Of a DNA stretch of 64,000 nucleotides, positions 9,282 through 19,672 are shown piece by piece (position 1 is the first letter of the stretch; the number at the start of each line of letters is the position of its first letter). This DNA is from Ensifer sp. IC4062 (GTDB lineage: Bacteria; Pseudomonadota; Alphaproteobacteria; Rhizobiales; Rhizobiaceae): contig NZ_JADYVD010000038.1 in NCBI RefSeq assembly GCF_020193575.1, positions 18,024 through 82,023 on the forward strand, written 5' to 3'. The notes under the pieces are model-generated. The model had not been told where the DNA came from and ran no database searches. It saw nothing but the letters and a program-made list of their open reading frames with translations. Position numbers and translations under genes: made by a program.

Positions 9282-9786
9282 TTCTCCTACGCCTCTTTTT
9301 AAACGCCGACGCAGCAGGACGATACATTACGGTCCCCTTCTGAAACCATTGGACCGGAAGTAGGGAGACCCCCTACGTTCGGAGGGGGTATTTGCCAATG
9401 AAGAGGGCAATTGCCGAGCCACTTGGCAGGAGCTACCCGGGAAGAAGGCCAGCCGGATCGCGTTGTACAGACGCGAAATCGATATCGCCGACGACGGGAC
9501 ACACGCCGACATTCATGCCTGGATGTTGGACAAAATGCAGCGTTTCCGTGCAACCTTCGGCCGCTGGGTTAAGCAGCTTGATATCGACGGCGAAGATGAC
9601 CAGACCGCGTAAAGCCCGGAACCACCCGAAAATCAATTGCCAATGCCCGAGCGAAACATCCGCATGATGCGGGGCTTCGTTCTCCCGACGGGCTCCCAAC
9701 TGCCGGTCCGTTAATCCTTCCTGCAATATGCGGTTGAATTCGGCCCTGTATGTGCTCTACCCCTATCTTGGATAGAGGGGGCGAGA
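9282..9786. other. Intergenic region with hairpins and a gene remnant
   Basis: This 505-bp gap lies between the divergent AraC operon and the protease gene. It holds a perfect 7-bp stem with an 8-base loop (ACCCCCT at 9368-9374 with AGGGGGT at 9383-9389), the DUF4268-like remnant listed separately, and just before the protease start an imperfect stem (CCCCTATC pairing with GATAGAGGGG near 9762-9781) that overlaps the ribosome-binding purines and could limit translation. No promoter could be assigned with confidence. Confidence 0.4.
9364..9612 (+). pseudogene. Remnant of a DUF4268-domain protein (C-terminal end only)
   Basis: The frame is open from a TAG at 9361-9363 to TAA at 9610-9612 but has no ATG and no family-like N-terminus. 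The encoded segment ELPGKKASRIALYRRE, then a short acidic linker and AWMLDKMQRFRATFGRWVKQL, resembles the C-terminal strand-helix pair of DUF4268 proteins (N/G-KKASRI followed by D/E-rich linker and W-x-x-[DE]KLxxFRxxF). What remains is about 70 residues of a domain normally longer than 130. It is probably a decayed gene left from a rearrangement. The family call is from memory of the motif and is tentative. Confidence 0.4.
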
Positions 9787-10995
9787 ATGATAGTTGCGGG
9801 GCGCGCTTTCTTGGCGGCTCTTCTTATGTCGGCGGCAGCAACGCACGCAGTCGCAGAAGAGCCCAAGTCATCAGGCACGGGTTTCAGCGTTACTGGTGAT
9901 GGATGGCTGATGACCAACGCCCACGTCGTCGAGGGGTGCGAGCGTATCGAGGTCAAGGGCAGGGGGATCGCCACCGATCCGCGGATCGACTCCACCAATG
10001 ACCTCGCGCTAATCAAGGTGCCCTCGGACAAAACGTGGACGCCTCTGACATTCCGCCGCGCACCGACGCGGCTCGGCGAGGATATCGTCGCCATAGGTTA
10101 CCCCCTGGCGGACCTCCTATCGGATTCGGTCAAGATCACGACAGGCAACGTGAACGCGCTGGCGGGCCTGAAAAACGACACCCGGTACATCCAGATATCG
10201 ACTCCGATCCAGCCCGGAAATTCGGGCGGGCCCGTCGTGGATCGCGACGGCTTTCTGCTCGGCATAACAAGCGCCACCTTTTCGAAGAAGGCCGCGGACG
10301 AAATCGGAATCACAGCGCAGAACGTGAATTTTGCAATCAGAGCGTCGGTAGCCGACCTGTTCATGCAGTCGCAGAGCATTACCAGCCTTTCGGGCGACAA
10401 GGCGGCGGGGCAACCCATCCTATCCACCGCCGACCTAGCCGAAAAGATTGCACCCTCGGTTCACCAGGTACTGTGTTATGGAAAGCTGGAGGCGCGGGCA
10501 TCGGTTCAGCGCGAGGAAGCGGTAACGAGCCTGCCCCGACCCGGGATATCTGCGATGCTTCTGGATGCCGCAGGTTACGATGCCATCGGCTTCGATTACG
10601 CGACACTCAAAGACGTCAGCTATCAAGACTGTCGCAACGCCTGCGACGGTGACGGTCAGTGCAAGGCGATCACATATAACGCCAAGCACCGCTTCTGCTT
10701 TCTGAAGAACGATGTCGTCGCCCTCATAAGGAACCGGGACGCGATGGCTGCATATTCGTCATCGAAGGCGGCGGACATCATCAAGTCCGACTTCACCAGC
10801 TATTCCGGCATGGACATCCCCGGCGGCGATTATAAGCGTATCAGGCAGACGAACTACCTAGAGTGCTTTGTATCGTGCATCGGCGAAACCGCCTGCAAGG
10901 CGTTTGCCTACGTCGCGAAGAAGAAAGAATGTTGGCTGAAGGATGCCTTGGGACGGCCGAAAGCAGCGAAGGGCATAGAGCTAGGCGTTAAGTGA
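9787..10995 (+). CDS. Secreted trypsin-like serine protease with two PAN/Apple-like repeats
   Basis: A 402-residue exported protein. The N-terminal signal peptide (about residues 1-23, ending AVA) precedes a trypsin-like/HtrA-style protease domain with an intact triad: His46 in TNAHVV, Asp72 in TNDLALIKV and Ser146 in GNSGGPVV. In place of an HtrA PDZ domain the C-terminus has two cysteine-rich repeats (about 265-320 and 335-395), each with the YxxCxxxCxxxxxCKAxxYxxxxxxCxLK pattern of PAN/Apple domains, which usually bind protein or carbohydrate. The protein should act in the periplasm or outside the cell. It stands alone, convergent with the FixJ-type operon downstream. The triad and repeats are seen; substrate and ligand are unknown. 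Confidence 0.82.
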   Translation: MIVAGRAFLAALLMSAAATHAVAEEPKSSGTGFSVTGDGWLMTNAHVVEGCERIEVKGRGIATDPRIDSTNDLALIKVPSDKTWTPLTFRRAPTRLGEDIVAIGYPLADLLSDSVKITTGNVNALAGLKNDTRYIQISTPIQPGNSGGPVVDRDGFLLGITSATFSKKAADEIGITAQNVNFAIRASVADLFMQSQSITSLSGDKAAGQPILSTADLAEKIAPSVHQVLCYGKLEARASVQREEAVTSLPRPGISAMLLDAAGYDAIGFDYATLKDVSYQDCRNACDGDGQCKAITYNAKHRFCFLKNDVVALIRNRDAMAAYSSSKAADIIKSDFTSYSGMDIPGGDYKRIRQTNYLECFVSCIGETACKAFAYVAKKKECWLKDALGRPKAAKGIELGVK

Positions 10996-11043
10996 TTTGC
11001 AGGCACCGCTTCGGATGGCTCTGCCATGTCCTCGGGTATTAAG

Positions 11044-11670
11044 CTAAGACTTGCTCGAACCTTCGACCTCGAGTTCGCGGGCGAGACGAACAAGATCGGG
11101 TAGCGACTGCATGTTGAGCTTCTTCATCAATTGGCCCCGGTGCGCCTTAACCGTGGGCTCGCTGATGCCGAGCAGGATGGCGGTCTGTTTGTTTCCATGA
11201 CCAGCCACGATGAGTGACATGACGTCCTTTTCCCTGGGCGTGAGACCATTGTAGAGCCTCCGTGACGCGTCCGTCGCGGCGAACCGCGCCCGCCGTTGCG
11301 CGTCGCTCTCCAAGGCAGCGTGGATGGCATCGATCAGGTCTTGGGGCCGTACCGGCTTGGTCAGGAACTCGGCAGCGCCGGCTTTTATGGCCTTGACAGC
11401 CATGGGGATGTCGCCGTGTCCGCTGATGAAGATGATGGGAATCTCGTTCCCAATCCTATTCAAATGGTTTTGAAGAGCTATCCCGCTTTGACCCGTCAAC
11501 CTGACATCCAGTACGAGACATCCGGGATTGTCGAGATCGACGCGAGACAGGAACTCCTCTGCAGAACTGAAAGTCGTGACCTGAAAACCAATCGAGTCGA
11601 GGAGGGCTTCCAGAGCTATCCGGATATCCTCGTCGTCATCAACGATGTAGACAGACCGCGAATGAGGCAT
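11044..11670 (-). CDS. FixJ-family response regulator
   Basis: A 208-residue regulator with a receiver domain (YIVDDDED; phospho-Asp in LVLDVRLTG; IIFISGHGD; FLTKPVR) and a LuxR-type HTH (LTPREKDVMSLIVAGHGNKQTA, then EPTVKAHRGQLMKKL). It is the last gene of a minus-strand signalling operon, five bases after the REC-PAS-histidine kinase, and is probably the DNA-binding output of that cascade. The regulated genes are not evident. Confidence 0.9.
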   Translation of the reverse strand: MPHSRSVYIVDDDEDIRIALEALLDSIGFQVTTFSSAEEFLSRVDLDNPGCLVLDVRLTGQSGIALQNHLNRIGNEIPIIFISGHGDIPMAVKAIKAGAAEFLTKPVRPQDLIDAIHAALESDAQRRARFAATDASRRLYNGLTPREKDVMSLIVAGHGNKQTAILLGISEPTVKAHRGQLMKKLNMQSLPDLVRLARELEVEGSSKS

Positions 11671-11675
11671 GACGC

Positions 11676-13169
11676 TTATTTTGCAAGGTTCCCATTGGCC
11701 AGAGGAAGACTAAATCGGAAGGTGGCTCCCGGTTCGGAATGAGGGATATCCGCTCTGATCGTGCCACCATGAGCTTCGATGATCGAGCGGCATATCGAAA
11801 GACCGAGACCCATGCCCTCTCTCTTGGTCGTGAACATCGCATCGAACACTCGCTCCCCGTCGACCGGTCCGAGACCTGGCCCGGTGTCCGAGACGAAGAG
11901 CTCGATTTCGCTGTCCACCGGGCGATGCGATCCGATTGAGATTGTCCTGGTTGATATCGCTGCCGCTGACATTGCTTCAAGGGCATTCATCACGAGGTTC
12001 AGAACTACCTGCTGAAGCTGGACGCGATCCCCCTGGACGAGGGGAGGTACAGGCGTCAGCGATGTTTCCACGCTCGCGCCATGCCTTTTGATCTCGCCCC
12101 GCAGCAAACCAACCACCTCCATCACCACCTCGTTGAGATCGATTTCGGTGAATTTGTCCGGAGCATTGCCCGCGAGGCTGCGGATGCTCCTGACAACCTC
12201 GCCAGCACGATGGCTATTCTGAGACATCCGCTCGGCAGCCGCCTTGGCCTGCTCGAGAAAGCGCAGGCAAGTCTCTGCATTCGAAACGATCGCGGTGAGC
12301 GGCTGGTTGACTTCATGTGCGATAGAGGCGGCGAGCTCTCCCAGTCTGGTTAGGCGACCGACAAGTGCAAGGTCGGCCTGCGCCTGGCGCAAAGCATCGT
12401 CCATCTGTTTTCGGTGGCCGATGTCGCGGAAGACGAGGACCGCTCCCGAGATTTCGCCGTGGTCGTCGATAATCGGGGCACCGCTGTCGTCAATATGGAT
12501 TTCGGTACCATCCTTGGCGATGAGCAACGTGTGGTTGGCGAGCCCGACAATCGTTCCGAGGCGCAGAACCTTGGCCACGGGGTCTTCGACCGTCTGTCGG
12601 CTGTCCTCATTGATGATCCGGAAGATATTGACGACGGGTTGGCCAATGGCTTCGGCCATCTTCCATTTGGTCAGCGCCTCCGCCACAGGGTTCATGAACG
12701 TGATCAGGCCGGCGGAGTCGGTCGCAATCACGGCGTCGCCAATGCTGGAGAGGGTTGTTGCATAGCGCCGCTCGCTCTCATGAAGGCGCTTCTCGGCGGC
12801 GTGCTTGTAGAGCGCCATCTCGATGGCCGCTCTTAGCTGGGTTTCTTCGAACGGCTTGAGAAGGTAGCCGAAGGGCTCGGATTCTCCGGCCCTGCGAACG
12901 GTTTCATCGTCCGCGTACGCGGTGAGATAGACAATCGGCATCCGCATCCGCTCCCGGATGGTTGTTGCCGCCTGAATGCCGTCCATGTCGCCTTCCAGCC
13001 TGATGTCCATAAGGACTAGATCGGGCTTCAGGCTAGCAGCCATGGCAATCGCCTGTTCACCCGAGACCGCCGCGCCCGCGACGTCGTAGCCGATATTCCG
13101 AAGCTGGAGTTGAATGTCGCGGGATACGACACGATCGTCTTCCACGACGAGGATTGACTTGCGGCTCAC
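11676..13169 (-). CDS. Receiver-PAS-histidine kinase (orphan hybrid arrangement)
   Basis: A 497-residue soluble kinase with an N-terminal receiver (ILVVEDDR; phospho-Asp in LVLMDIRLEG; K in YLLKPFE) linked by a short helix to a PAS domain (about 140-255, SIGDAVIATDSAGLITFMNP), a HisKA box (AASIAHEVNQPLTAIV) and a HATPase domain (LNLVMNALEAM, DTGPGLGP, MGLGLSI). Having the receiver at the N-terminus means it can be phosphorylated by another kinase, most simply the large trifunctional kinase encoded just upstream (gap of 4 bases). GTG at 13169 is the start. The FixJ regulator follows directly, so the three genes form a relay on paper. Confidence 0.88.
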   Translation of the reverse strand: MSRKSILVVEDDRVVSRDIQLQLRNIGYDVAGAAVSGEQAIAMAASLKPDLVLMDIRLEGDMDGIQAATTIRERMRMPIVYLTAYADDETVRRAGESEPFGYLLKPFEETQLRAAIEMALYKHAAEKRLHESERRYATTLSSIGDAVIATDSAGLITFMNPVAEALTKWKMAEAIGQPVVNIFRIINEDSRQTVEDPVAKVLRLGTIVGLANHTLLIAKDGTEIHIDDSGAPIIDDHGEISGAVLVFRDIGHRKQMDDALRQAQADLALVGRLTRLGELAASIAHEVNQPLTAIVSNAETCLRFLEQAKAAAERMSQNSHRAGEVVRSIRSLAGNAPDKFTEIDLNEVVMEVVGLLRGEIKRHGASVETSLTPVPPLVQGDRVQLQQVVLNLVMNALEAMSAAAISTRTISIGSHRPVDSEIELFVSDTGPGLGPVDGERVFDAMFTTKREGMGLGLSICRSIIEAHGGTIRADIPHSEPGATFRFSLPLANGNLAK

Positions 13170-13173
13170 TCGC

Positions 13174-16100
13174 TCAGGCCTTTGCTATTTTGAAGGTGAT
13201 AAGAAATCTCGTTCCGACGCCCGTGTCGACAGTCATACTCCCGCGCAACTGGTCCACCAGGTCCTTTACGAGCTGCAAGCCGAGGGTTTCAGCGCTTTCC
13301 CAGCCCTCTCTGAGTCCCACACCGTCATCCTCGACGACCAATTCATAATGGGTAGGCTGCCGCGCTGACAATGCCACGCTGACTTGACCGCGGGAAACGG
13401 CTGGATAGGCATGCTTGAGAGCGTTAGACACCAACTCGTTTACGATGAGCCCGCAAGAGACGGCGCTGTCGAGATCGAGGTCGACTTCATCGACATCGAC
13501 GTTCAGGGCGACTGATTTTTCCCGTGTGCCGTACGCCCGAGCGAGATGGGCACACAGTGTTTTCAAGTGGTTCGCCATCGAGATGCGCGCAAAGTTGCCG
13601 GCGCGATACAGGTTTTCGTGAACCAGAGCCATTGAGCGAACCCGGTTCCGGCTATCCTGAAAGAGTTCCGCCATCTTGATGTCGTTAACCCGAGAGGCCT
13701 GAAGGTTCAAAAGACTGCTTATCAGTTGCAGATTATTCTTTACTCGATGGTGCACTTCCCTGAGCAGCGACTCCTTCTCGTCGAGTGACGCATTTTCAAG
13801 CGAGATTGCCGCCTGCGCCGCTATGAGTTTGAGAACGGCAACCCGAGCCGGCGAGAAAGCGTTTTCGTTGAGACGATTTTCGAGAAGGAGGATACCAACT
13901 GATTTCCCACGCGCCACCAGGGGGACGGCGAGTCCGCTTGAGATGCAATGTTCATCCATGTTGCGGTCATGCCGCGACTCGCTGTCGTCGAGAACGACCG
14001 GTTCCTGGTGACGGAAAGCATCACGCAGCTTCTTTGCGGGTGCGTCGCCATCCCTGAGTGGCTCGCGCCGAAACCGCACGTCGATCTCCTCGCCGTTGGC
14101 CACCGCCTCTGCTTCCGTCCAGAAGCTCTGCTGTCGAGGCAACACCAGCAGCGCCCGCTGCGCTCCCGCGTTCTCAAGCGCAACCGTCAGCAGCGTCCGG
14201 ACCATCTTGGACTGGACTACCTCGCCGGCCACGCTTGCCGACGAGCGAACGACTGACTGTAGGTCCAGCTCGTTCGGAAGAGCCTCGCTGGCGTTGGAGT
14301 ACGGCATCGCGTAGGTGGTCGGGAGGTGAGGGTACTTGACCTCTAGGTCTCTCAGCTTGCCGTTTGCGCCCCAACGACGGTAAGCGGCATAGGCCCTTTC
14401 CCGGTGGGCAAGTGCCATCGTCGCTAGCCCTATACCTTGGGCGAAGCTAGCTGCAAACTCGTGCGCCAGGGCTTCGATATGAGGAAACTGGCTTTCGACT
14501 GCCGCGGAGATGGCCTCTTCATAGAGCCTCAGCGCATCAACTTGCCGTCCCTCGAGACGTGCAAGTTCGGCAGCTGCGATGCCCGCGTGCGCCGCGAAGT
14601 TCTCAGGATTATTGGCGCTCCAGGTCTGTAGTCGCTCTAGGTATTTTCGAATCTCCGCCTTGCTGGCGTGGTCGGAAGCTGCGACGGTCCGGGTCAGTGC
14701 GAGGCACTTGTAAAAGGTGTATTCAACCCACTCGAGGTGGCCCGCGGTCGTCCACAGCAGGGGCTCGGCCCTTCCTCCGTGCCGGACCGCGGCCTCAAAA
14801 TCCCCGGCGAAGATCGCCACCTGCGTTTTTCTGATCCAATGCCAGCAAGCGGCGATTTCGAGACCGGGCGTGCTGTCCAACCGGCTCTCGAAGGCGACTT
14901 CGTCGAAATCGCCGTCGTCGAACGTGTCCAGCGAAAACGTCAATCCCTGCAGGCTCCGGACAAGCATGGCTTGGCTGGTTATGATATCTGCGATCAGTCC
15001 AAAATTGATCTGCTTCGCGAAGTCGAGCGCGGAGCTCGCGCGGCGCTCGATAACTCCGAGCTGATCGCCGGCAAGTAGCATGTTGCTGATCGTCGTACAG
15101 CTGCAAAACCCGGCATAGGTCAGATCGCCCGACTCCTGGGAGATCGTCAGCGCCTGTCGATGGAGCTCTCGGCCTGCTCTTATCGGCTCCGAATAGGGAA
15201 GCACGTGATAGGCAAACGTCATCGAAACTCGACCTCGGAAGCGGGCGAATTCCGGGTCCTGAACCATCTGAAGCGCCAGCCTGCCGAACAGGTAGCCCGC
15301 AGCATACTCCCCGAACATGGGACCGAGCACCATCCCAAGATAAGCATACCCGAGCGGAGACGCCGGCGAATTCCCGTTTGAGCGGCTGACGTTGGCCATC
15401 CGGCAAAGGACGAGGCAGACGAGCTTCTGGTCGGTGAAAAAGGCGGGGGGCAGGACGGCACCGAGGACGTCAAGGAGGGGCGCTTCCGTCGACGAGCGAA
15501 AGGGTAGCTCCAATCGAGTCCCGATTGCGTCCGCGCGTACCTCCTCCTCGATCTCGCGGTACTCCTCCCGCACCATGTCCCAGGTGGGATTCGCAGGCCA
15601 ATCAATGCCTTCGTGGCGTAGGTAGTCGAGGCAAAGGTCAATCGCCCGGTCGAGTTGCCCCAGCGCCGTGTAGAGGGTTATCTGCGACCAGGTGACACGA
15701 GCGAGCTTTCCGCGGTTGAGCGTTTGCTGCCGGAGCGAATCGAGCCGCCGCTCCGCGCTCGTTGACTGACCAAGAACAAATTCGCAGTCGGCCATCCCGA
15801 TCTCGAAATCGATCGTCAATTCGATCGCTTCGTCGCCTTCCACCTGCCGCGAGACCCGTGCTCCGGTTTCGAAATATGTAAGTGCGGATGCGAAGGCGGA
15901 TGTTTGCTCCGCCTTGCGTCCCGCCGCCAAATTCAACTCGGCCACACGAATCCGCTCTTCATGCCCGGTAACGAGATCGGCTGCGCGATTATACTGCTCT
16001 GCCACAGTGAAGATGCGATCGTGGATTTCCTCAGGCGGCAACAAGGAGACCATGCGGCGCGCGATACTGAGGTGCAGACTTCTGCGAGTATCGTCCGACG

Positions 16101-18132
16101 GTGCGAGGTAGGCAGCCTCCTGAACCCGGTCATGAACGAATACCAGACCTTCATCGCGCGCGAAAATAAGCCCGGCGTCGATGGCCTCATCGATGCAAGA
16201 TGCGTATGTGTCCTCCGGGAGGCCGGTCACCAGACGGAGCAGACGCCGACAGACTATATTGCCGAGCAAGGCCATGCTGGCCATAATTTCACGGGTCGTC
16301 GGGCTCAGCTTTGCAAGCTTCACAGCCATCAAATCTGAAACGTCTTGAGACGAGCTCTGCTCTATCTCCTCGCGCCTCCATGTCCACTGTCGCGACCGCA
16401 TGTCGAAAGACACCCTGCCATCCTGAACGAGAGCGGCGAGGAGTTGCGTCGTAAAGAGAGGATTTCCTCCAGCCCGTTCAACAATCACCTCGGCGAGGGG
16501 ATGCGCCTCGCCCTGATCCACACCGAGACTGTCGGAGACAAGTTGGAGCACTTCCGAGCCGGACAAAGGCGAAAGCTCTAATGTCGAAACCGTGGTTTCC
16601 GGCTGATTGATTTCGTCAAGCCATTCTCGCAATGGATGGCCCGACGCGACCTCGTTTTCCCGGAAGGCCCCGATGACGAGTGTATTCCGTATCGACTGGG
16701 CTTGGAGCGTCCTTTTGAGGAAACCAAGCGTAGCGTGGTCGATCCACTGGAGGTCATCAAGGAACAGTACCAGTGGATGACCGCCGCGCGAGAAAGCTCC
16801 GGCAAAACGGGAGAGCACGTACTGAAACCGGTTCTGGGCCTCGTTAGGTGGAAGGTTCGGAACGTCGGGCTGGGGGCCGATCAACGCATCAAGTTCGGGG
16901 ATCAGCGAAGTTATCAGGCGGCCGTTCGGGCCGATCGCCGCCTTGACGAGGTCTCCTATCCCATCCTCCCCGAGACGATAGTGAGACGGTATATGGGAGA
17001 TCAGCCCCCGAAAAGCCTGCACGATCGTGGAAAGCGGAACGTGATGGTTGATCTGGTCAAACTTGCCTTCGGCATAAAGGGCGACCTGGGGATCAAGCCG
17101 CCGCTGGAAAGCCCTGACGAGGGCGGATTTGCCAATACCCGACAAACCCGACACGAGAACCAACTCGGTCTTTCCCGAGAGAGCGACGCGATCCAAACTC
17201 TCCGTCAGCTGGAGAATTTCTGCCTCCCGACCATAGAGTTGGTCCGGAATGACCAGTGTTCCGCGAGCGTCCTGGGTGCCGAGTTCGAAGAGTTCGATCC
17301 TGCCGTTGCTGGTGAACGCCGATAGACAACGCTCGAGATCGACCCTGAGCCCTCCGGCAGTTTGATATCGCTCCTCGGCCGCCTTCGAAAGTAGCTTGAG
17401 GAGGATCGACGCGACGGCGCTCGGAATCTTCGTGGCCCATCTGCCCGGAGGCAAAGCAGGCCTTGCGAGGTGGCTGTGAAGCCACTCCGCCGGCGTATGC
17501 GCCGCAAAAGGAAGTCTCCCCGTCAGCAACTGATAGAGCGTGACCCCAAGGGAGTATAGGTCGCTACGGGTGTCGGCCCGGCGGTCAAGCCTTCCTGTGA
17601 GTTCCGGTGAAATGTAGGGCAGGCGGTCGACGGTCAATGTATCGCCATCACGTTCCGTCGGAGCGCGGGACGCCGGGAAAGCACAGCCGAACCCGATGAA
17701 ATAGACCTTCCCCGGATCGACGACCATGATGTTGGCCGGCCGGATATCTCCGTGGACGAGGCCACTCTCGTGGATGCGCGCTACAGCGTCGCAAATCAAT
17801 ATCGAGAGTTGAAGGAATTCCTTGAGGGGGCGTCCGGAATCCCATGCGGAATCAAGCGAACTCCCGCCAAGGTCTTCGAGGAGAATCCCTTGGCGGCCTC
17901 CGACTACCAAGCCGTGCAGCGCCTTTGCTCCGCCCGCACTCGCTACCCGATCGGCCACACGGAGTTCGGCTTCGAGCCTAATTTGCTGCGCGGGCGCAAG
18001 ATCACCCGGCGTTGCCACGAGTACCGCGAGATTAGTTTGACCGCCGGGAAGCGTAAGCCGGACGAGACTGGAAACGCCGTCGGCTCTTAATAGCTCGAGG
18101 TCGTAACCAGGCTCTAGGTCGAAACTCTTCAT
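13174..18132 (-). CDS. Trifunctional kinase-like/AAA-ATPase/sensor histidine kinase
   Basis: A 1652-residue cytoplasmic sensor. Residues about 1-275 form a Ser/Thr-kinase-like domain; the catalytic loop reads HGDIRPAN (127-134), but the DFG position reads GFG (147-149) and no VAIK-type lysine is visible, so it may be a pseudokinase. Residues about 295-560 are an AAA/STAND-type ATPase with Walker A GLSGIGKS (329-336) and Walker [11 protein letters not shown] long helical TPR-like region runs to about 1240, followed by a GAF domain (about 1290-1430) and a HisKA_2-type histidine kinase ([15 protein letters not shown], later [13 protein letters not shown]). This architecture is known as a trifunctional signalling class. 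It heads a relay with the REC-PAS-kinase and FixJ regulator. Confidence 0.9.
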   Translation of the reverse strand: MKSFDLEPGYDLELLRADGVSSLVRLTLPGGQTNLAVLVATPGDLAPAQQIRLEAELRVADRVASAGGAKALHGLVVGGRQGILLEDLGGSSLDSAWDSGRPLKEFLQLSILICDAVARIHESGLVHGDIRPANIMVVDPGKVYFIGFGCAFPASRAPTERDGDTLTVDRLPYISPELTGRLDRRADTRSDLYSLGVTLYQLLTGRLPFAAHTPAEWLHSHLARPALPPGRWATKIPSAVASILLKLLSKAAEERYQTAGGLRVDLERCLSAFTSNGRIELFELGTQDARGTLVIPDQLYGREAEILQLTESLDRVALSGKTELVLVSGLSGIGKSALVRAFQRRLDPQVALYAEGKFDQINHHVPLSTIVQAFRGLISHIPSHYRLGEDGIGDLVKAAIGPNGRLITSLIPELDALIGPQPDVPNLPPNEAQNRFQYVLSRFAGAFSRGGHPLVLFLDDLQWIDHATLGFLKRTLQAQSIRNTLVIGAFRENEVASGHPLREWLDEINQPETTVSTLELSPLSGSEVLQLVSDSLGVDQGEAHPLAEVIVERAGGNPLFTTQLLAALVQDGRVSFDMRSRQWTWRREEIEQSSSQDVSDLMAVKLAKLSPTTREIMASMALLGNIVCRRLLRLVTGLPEDTYASCIDEAIDAGLIFARDEGLVFVHDRVQEAAYLAPSDDTRRSLHLSIARRMVSLLPPEEIHDRIFTVAEQYNRAADLVTGHEERIRVAELNLAAGRKAEQTSAFASALTYFETGARVSRQVEGDEAIELTIDFEIGMADCEFVLGQSTSAERRLDSLRQQTLNRGKLARVTWSQITLYTALGQLDRAIDLCLDYLRHEGIDWPANPTWDMVREEYREIEEEVRADAIGTRLELPFRSSTEAPLLDVLGAVLPPAFFTDQKLVCLVLCRMANVSRSNGNSPASPLGYAYLGMVLGPMFGEYAAGYLFGRLALQMVQDPEFARFRGRVSMTFAYHVLPYSEPIRAGRELHRQALTISQESGDLTYAGFCSCTTISNMLLAGDQLGVIERRASSALDFAKQINFGLIADIITSQAMLVRSLQGLTFSLDTFDDGDFDEVAFESRLDSTPGLEIAACWHWIRKTQVAIFAGDFEAAVRHGGRAEPLLWTTAGHLEWVEYTFYKCLALTRTVAASDHASKAEIRKYLERLQTWSANNPENFAAHAGIAAAELARLEGRQVDALRLYEEAISAAVESQFPHIEALAHEFAASFAQGIGLATMALAHRERAYAAYRRWGANGKLRDLEVKYPHLPTTYAMPYSNASEALPNELDLQSVVRSSASVAGEVVQSKMVRTLLTVALENAGAQRALLVLPRQQSFWTEAEAVANGEEIDVRFRREPLRDGDAPAKKLRDAFRHQEPVVLDDSESRHDRNMDEHCISSGLAVPLVARGKSVGILLLENRLNENAFSPARVAVLKLIAAQAAISLENASLDEKESLLREVHHRVKNNLQLISSLLNLQASRVNDIKMAELFQDSRNRVRSMALVHENLYRAGNFARISMANHLKTLCAHLARAYGTREKSVALNVDVDEVDLDLDSAVSCGLIVNELVSNALKHAYPAVSRGQVSVALSARQPTHYELVVEDDGVGLREGWESAETLGLQLVKDLVDQLRGSMTVDTGVGTRFLITFKIAKA

Positions 18133-18224
18133 AAATAGGACCTTGATGCGTCCGCGACGGCTGTGATGTCGCCCGGCACATAGATATTAAGTCCGTCCGC
18201 CGTTGGCAACGCGTCCGGTCTCGA

Positions 18225-18695
18225 TCAGCGCTTTGGACCATCGGAAGGTCCAATTCCATGAGCAAGTGCAGCCCCAGCTAGCTCCGCTTGAGCAGCATTG
18301 ACGAGCTCTTGGACTTGGCCTGGCGTTTCGCGGCAGTAGCACGCCGCCTTCTGCAGGGTAAAGCCCGCCACTTCGACCAACGTGTAGGCGAGGCGGCGAT
18401 CGAAGGGGAGGCGGCTCAAAAGCTGAAATCCTTTCGCTGCATCGTCGTTATCGTTCGCTAACGCGTAGCCATGGACATGTGGCGTCGCGTACATACTTTC
18501 GGAAACAGCCTTTGCCTGGTCGACCATGCACAAAAGAAAGTTCTGAGGGTGCTTCAAAAGCACCGGTTCCCGCATTAGCGCGGCCGAGAGAAGCGCATCC
18601 GCTCTCTCGGGTCCGCCCAACAGCAGCAAGATGATTGCCCTGACCGAACGGAAGACGTCGACCAGGTGCGGGGCTTGGGAATCAAATGCAGGCAT
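18225..18695 (-). CDS. Small protein with a sigma-70 region 4-like C-terminus
   Basis: A 156-residue protein of uncertain role. The C-terminal half (LPFDRRLAYTLVEVAGFTLQKAACYCRETPGQVQELVNAAQAEL) has the spacing of a sigma region 4 helix-turn-helix (L-P-x-x-R-x-A-x-x-L-x-x-V-x-G, A-A, hinge, helix), and the first half (LVDVFRSVRAIILLLLGGPERADALL) has the helical look of ECF region 2 but without the usual DXXQE motifs. It may be a degenerate ECF sigma or a regulator using that fold. ATG at 18695 was chosen over a longer frame that overlaps the upstream enoyl-CoA hydratase. It precedes the trifunctional kinase gene on the same strand by 92 bp, so it may be part of that signalling group. Confidence 0.55.
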   Translation of the reverse strand: MPAFDSQAPHLVDVFRSVRAIILLLLGGPERADALLSAALMREPVLLKHPQNFLLCMVDQAKAVSESMYATPHVHGYALANDNDDAAKGFQLLSRLPFDRRLAYTLVEVAGFTLQKAACYCRETPGQVQELVNAAQAELAGAALAHGIGPSDGPKR

Positions 18696-18751
18696 GGAAG
18701 ACCTCGCCAGATTGTCGAGGCGATGTGGCGGGTCTTTTCCGTGATCGGTGC

Positions 18752-19606
18752 CTATGCTTGCGGACCGACATAGAACCCCAGCCTCTTCTCGATATCGCTC
18801 GGCTGCTGCAGGCCAAGGTTGACGAATTTGGCAAGCCGGTGCTGCGCGAACGGTTGCCCGACCGACGTAACAAAAGCCTCCCACGCGGGCTGCATCTCGG
18901 AGTCGGTCGGCAAGCTGGCGTCATCTACGAACCGCTTCGTGGTGGCGATGGCGTCGCGGTTGAACGAAGCAATGCGCTCGGCGAATTCGTCGACGAACCT
19001 GTCAAGCTCATCGTCGGGAAGGGCGCGGTTCACGTAGCCGTAGAGCTCGGCCAGGTCGCCGGGGATATCGTCCGCCCCGAGAAGCACCTCGAGAGCACGA
19101 CCGCGCCCCATTAGGCGCGGCATTCTTGCCATTGGCCCGCCGCCAGGAACAAAGCCAGCTCCCACCTCCCAATGCGAGAGGATGGCCTTCTCCCGACTGG
19201 CGAACCGGATGTCGCATGCCAGCGCTATCTCACTACCCGAGCCCGTTGCCCTGCCTCGGATCGACGCAATCGACACGACGGGCAGCCGACTAAGTCGTAC
19301 GAAGGCGTCCGGCACGGGATGCATGCCCGTAGGTCCTGGGGCCATATTGATGGATTCCGATGGATCGCGAAGGACATCGTAATGCGCCATGAAATAGTCA
19401 GGGTTGGTGCTGCCGATGACTACGACCTTCAATTCAGGGGCATTCTCCATTTCGGTCACAAGCTCCGAGAGCTCTCGGACCATCTGTGGCCCCATAATGT
19501 TCAACGGCGGATTGTCGAGATTGACCCGCCAATAGTGAGGGGAACTTCGGATAACCTCGATCTGGCGGCGCTGCACATCAGCTGAGGGTGTGCTGGTTGC
19601 TTCCAT
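18752..19606 (-). CDS. Enoyl-CoA hydratase/isomerase (crotonase) family protein
   Basis: A 284-residue crotonase-fold protein. Family marks are NPPLNIMGPQMV near residue 32, the oxyanion segment IASIRGRATGSGSEIALACDIRFAS near residues 113-137, and GAGFVPGGGPMARMPRLMGRGRALEVLL. Crotonases act on acyl-CoA esters (hydration, isomerisation, hydrolysis). The usual oxyanion-loop G-x-A-x-G-G is here G-R-A-T-G-S, and the catalytic glutamates of true hydratases are not obvious, so the reaction is open. The ribosome site GAAAGGA precedes ATG 19606. It is divergent from the hydrolase gene at 19839, and the gap carries a 20-bp-period direct repeat. Confidence 0.82.
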   Translation of the reverse strand: MEATSTPSADVQRRQIEVIRSSPHYWRVNLDNPPLNIMGPQMVRELSELVTEMENAPELKVVVIGSTNPDYFMAHYDVLRDPSESINMAPGPTGMHPVPDAFVRLSRLPVVSIASIRGRATGSGSEIALACDIRFASREKAILSHWEVGAGFVPGGGPMARMPRLMGRGRALEVLLGADDIPGDLAELYGYVNRALPDDELDRFVDEFAERIASFNRDAIATTKRFVDDASLPTDSEMQPAWEAFVTSVGQPFAQHRLAKFVNLGLQQPSDIEKRLGFYVGPQA

Positions 19607-19672
19607 GTGTCGGTCCTTTCAGAGCGGTGACGGGGAGGACGTCTGGACAATATTTGGGCCGCCCCAACGTTC

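Noticed and set aside
9433..9726. Minus-strand frame in the protease upstream region
   Set aside because: No recognisable domain; the opposite strand carries the better DUF4268-like remnant.
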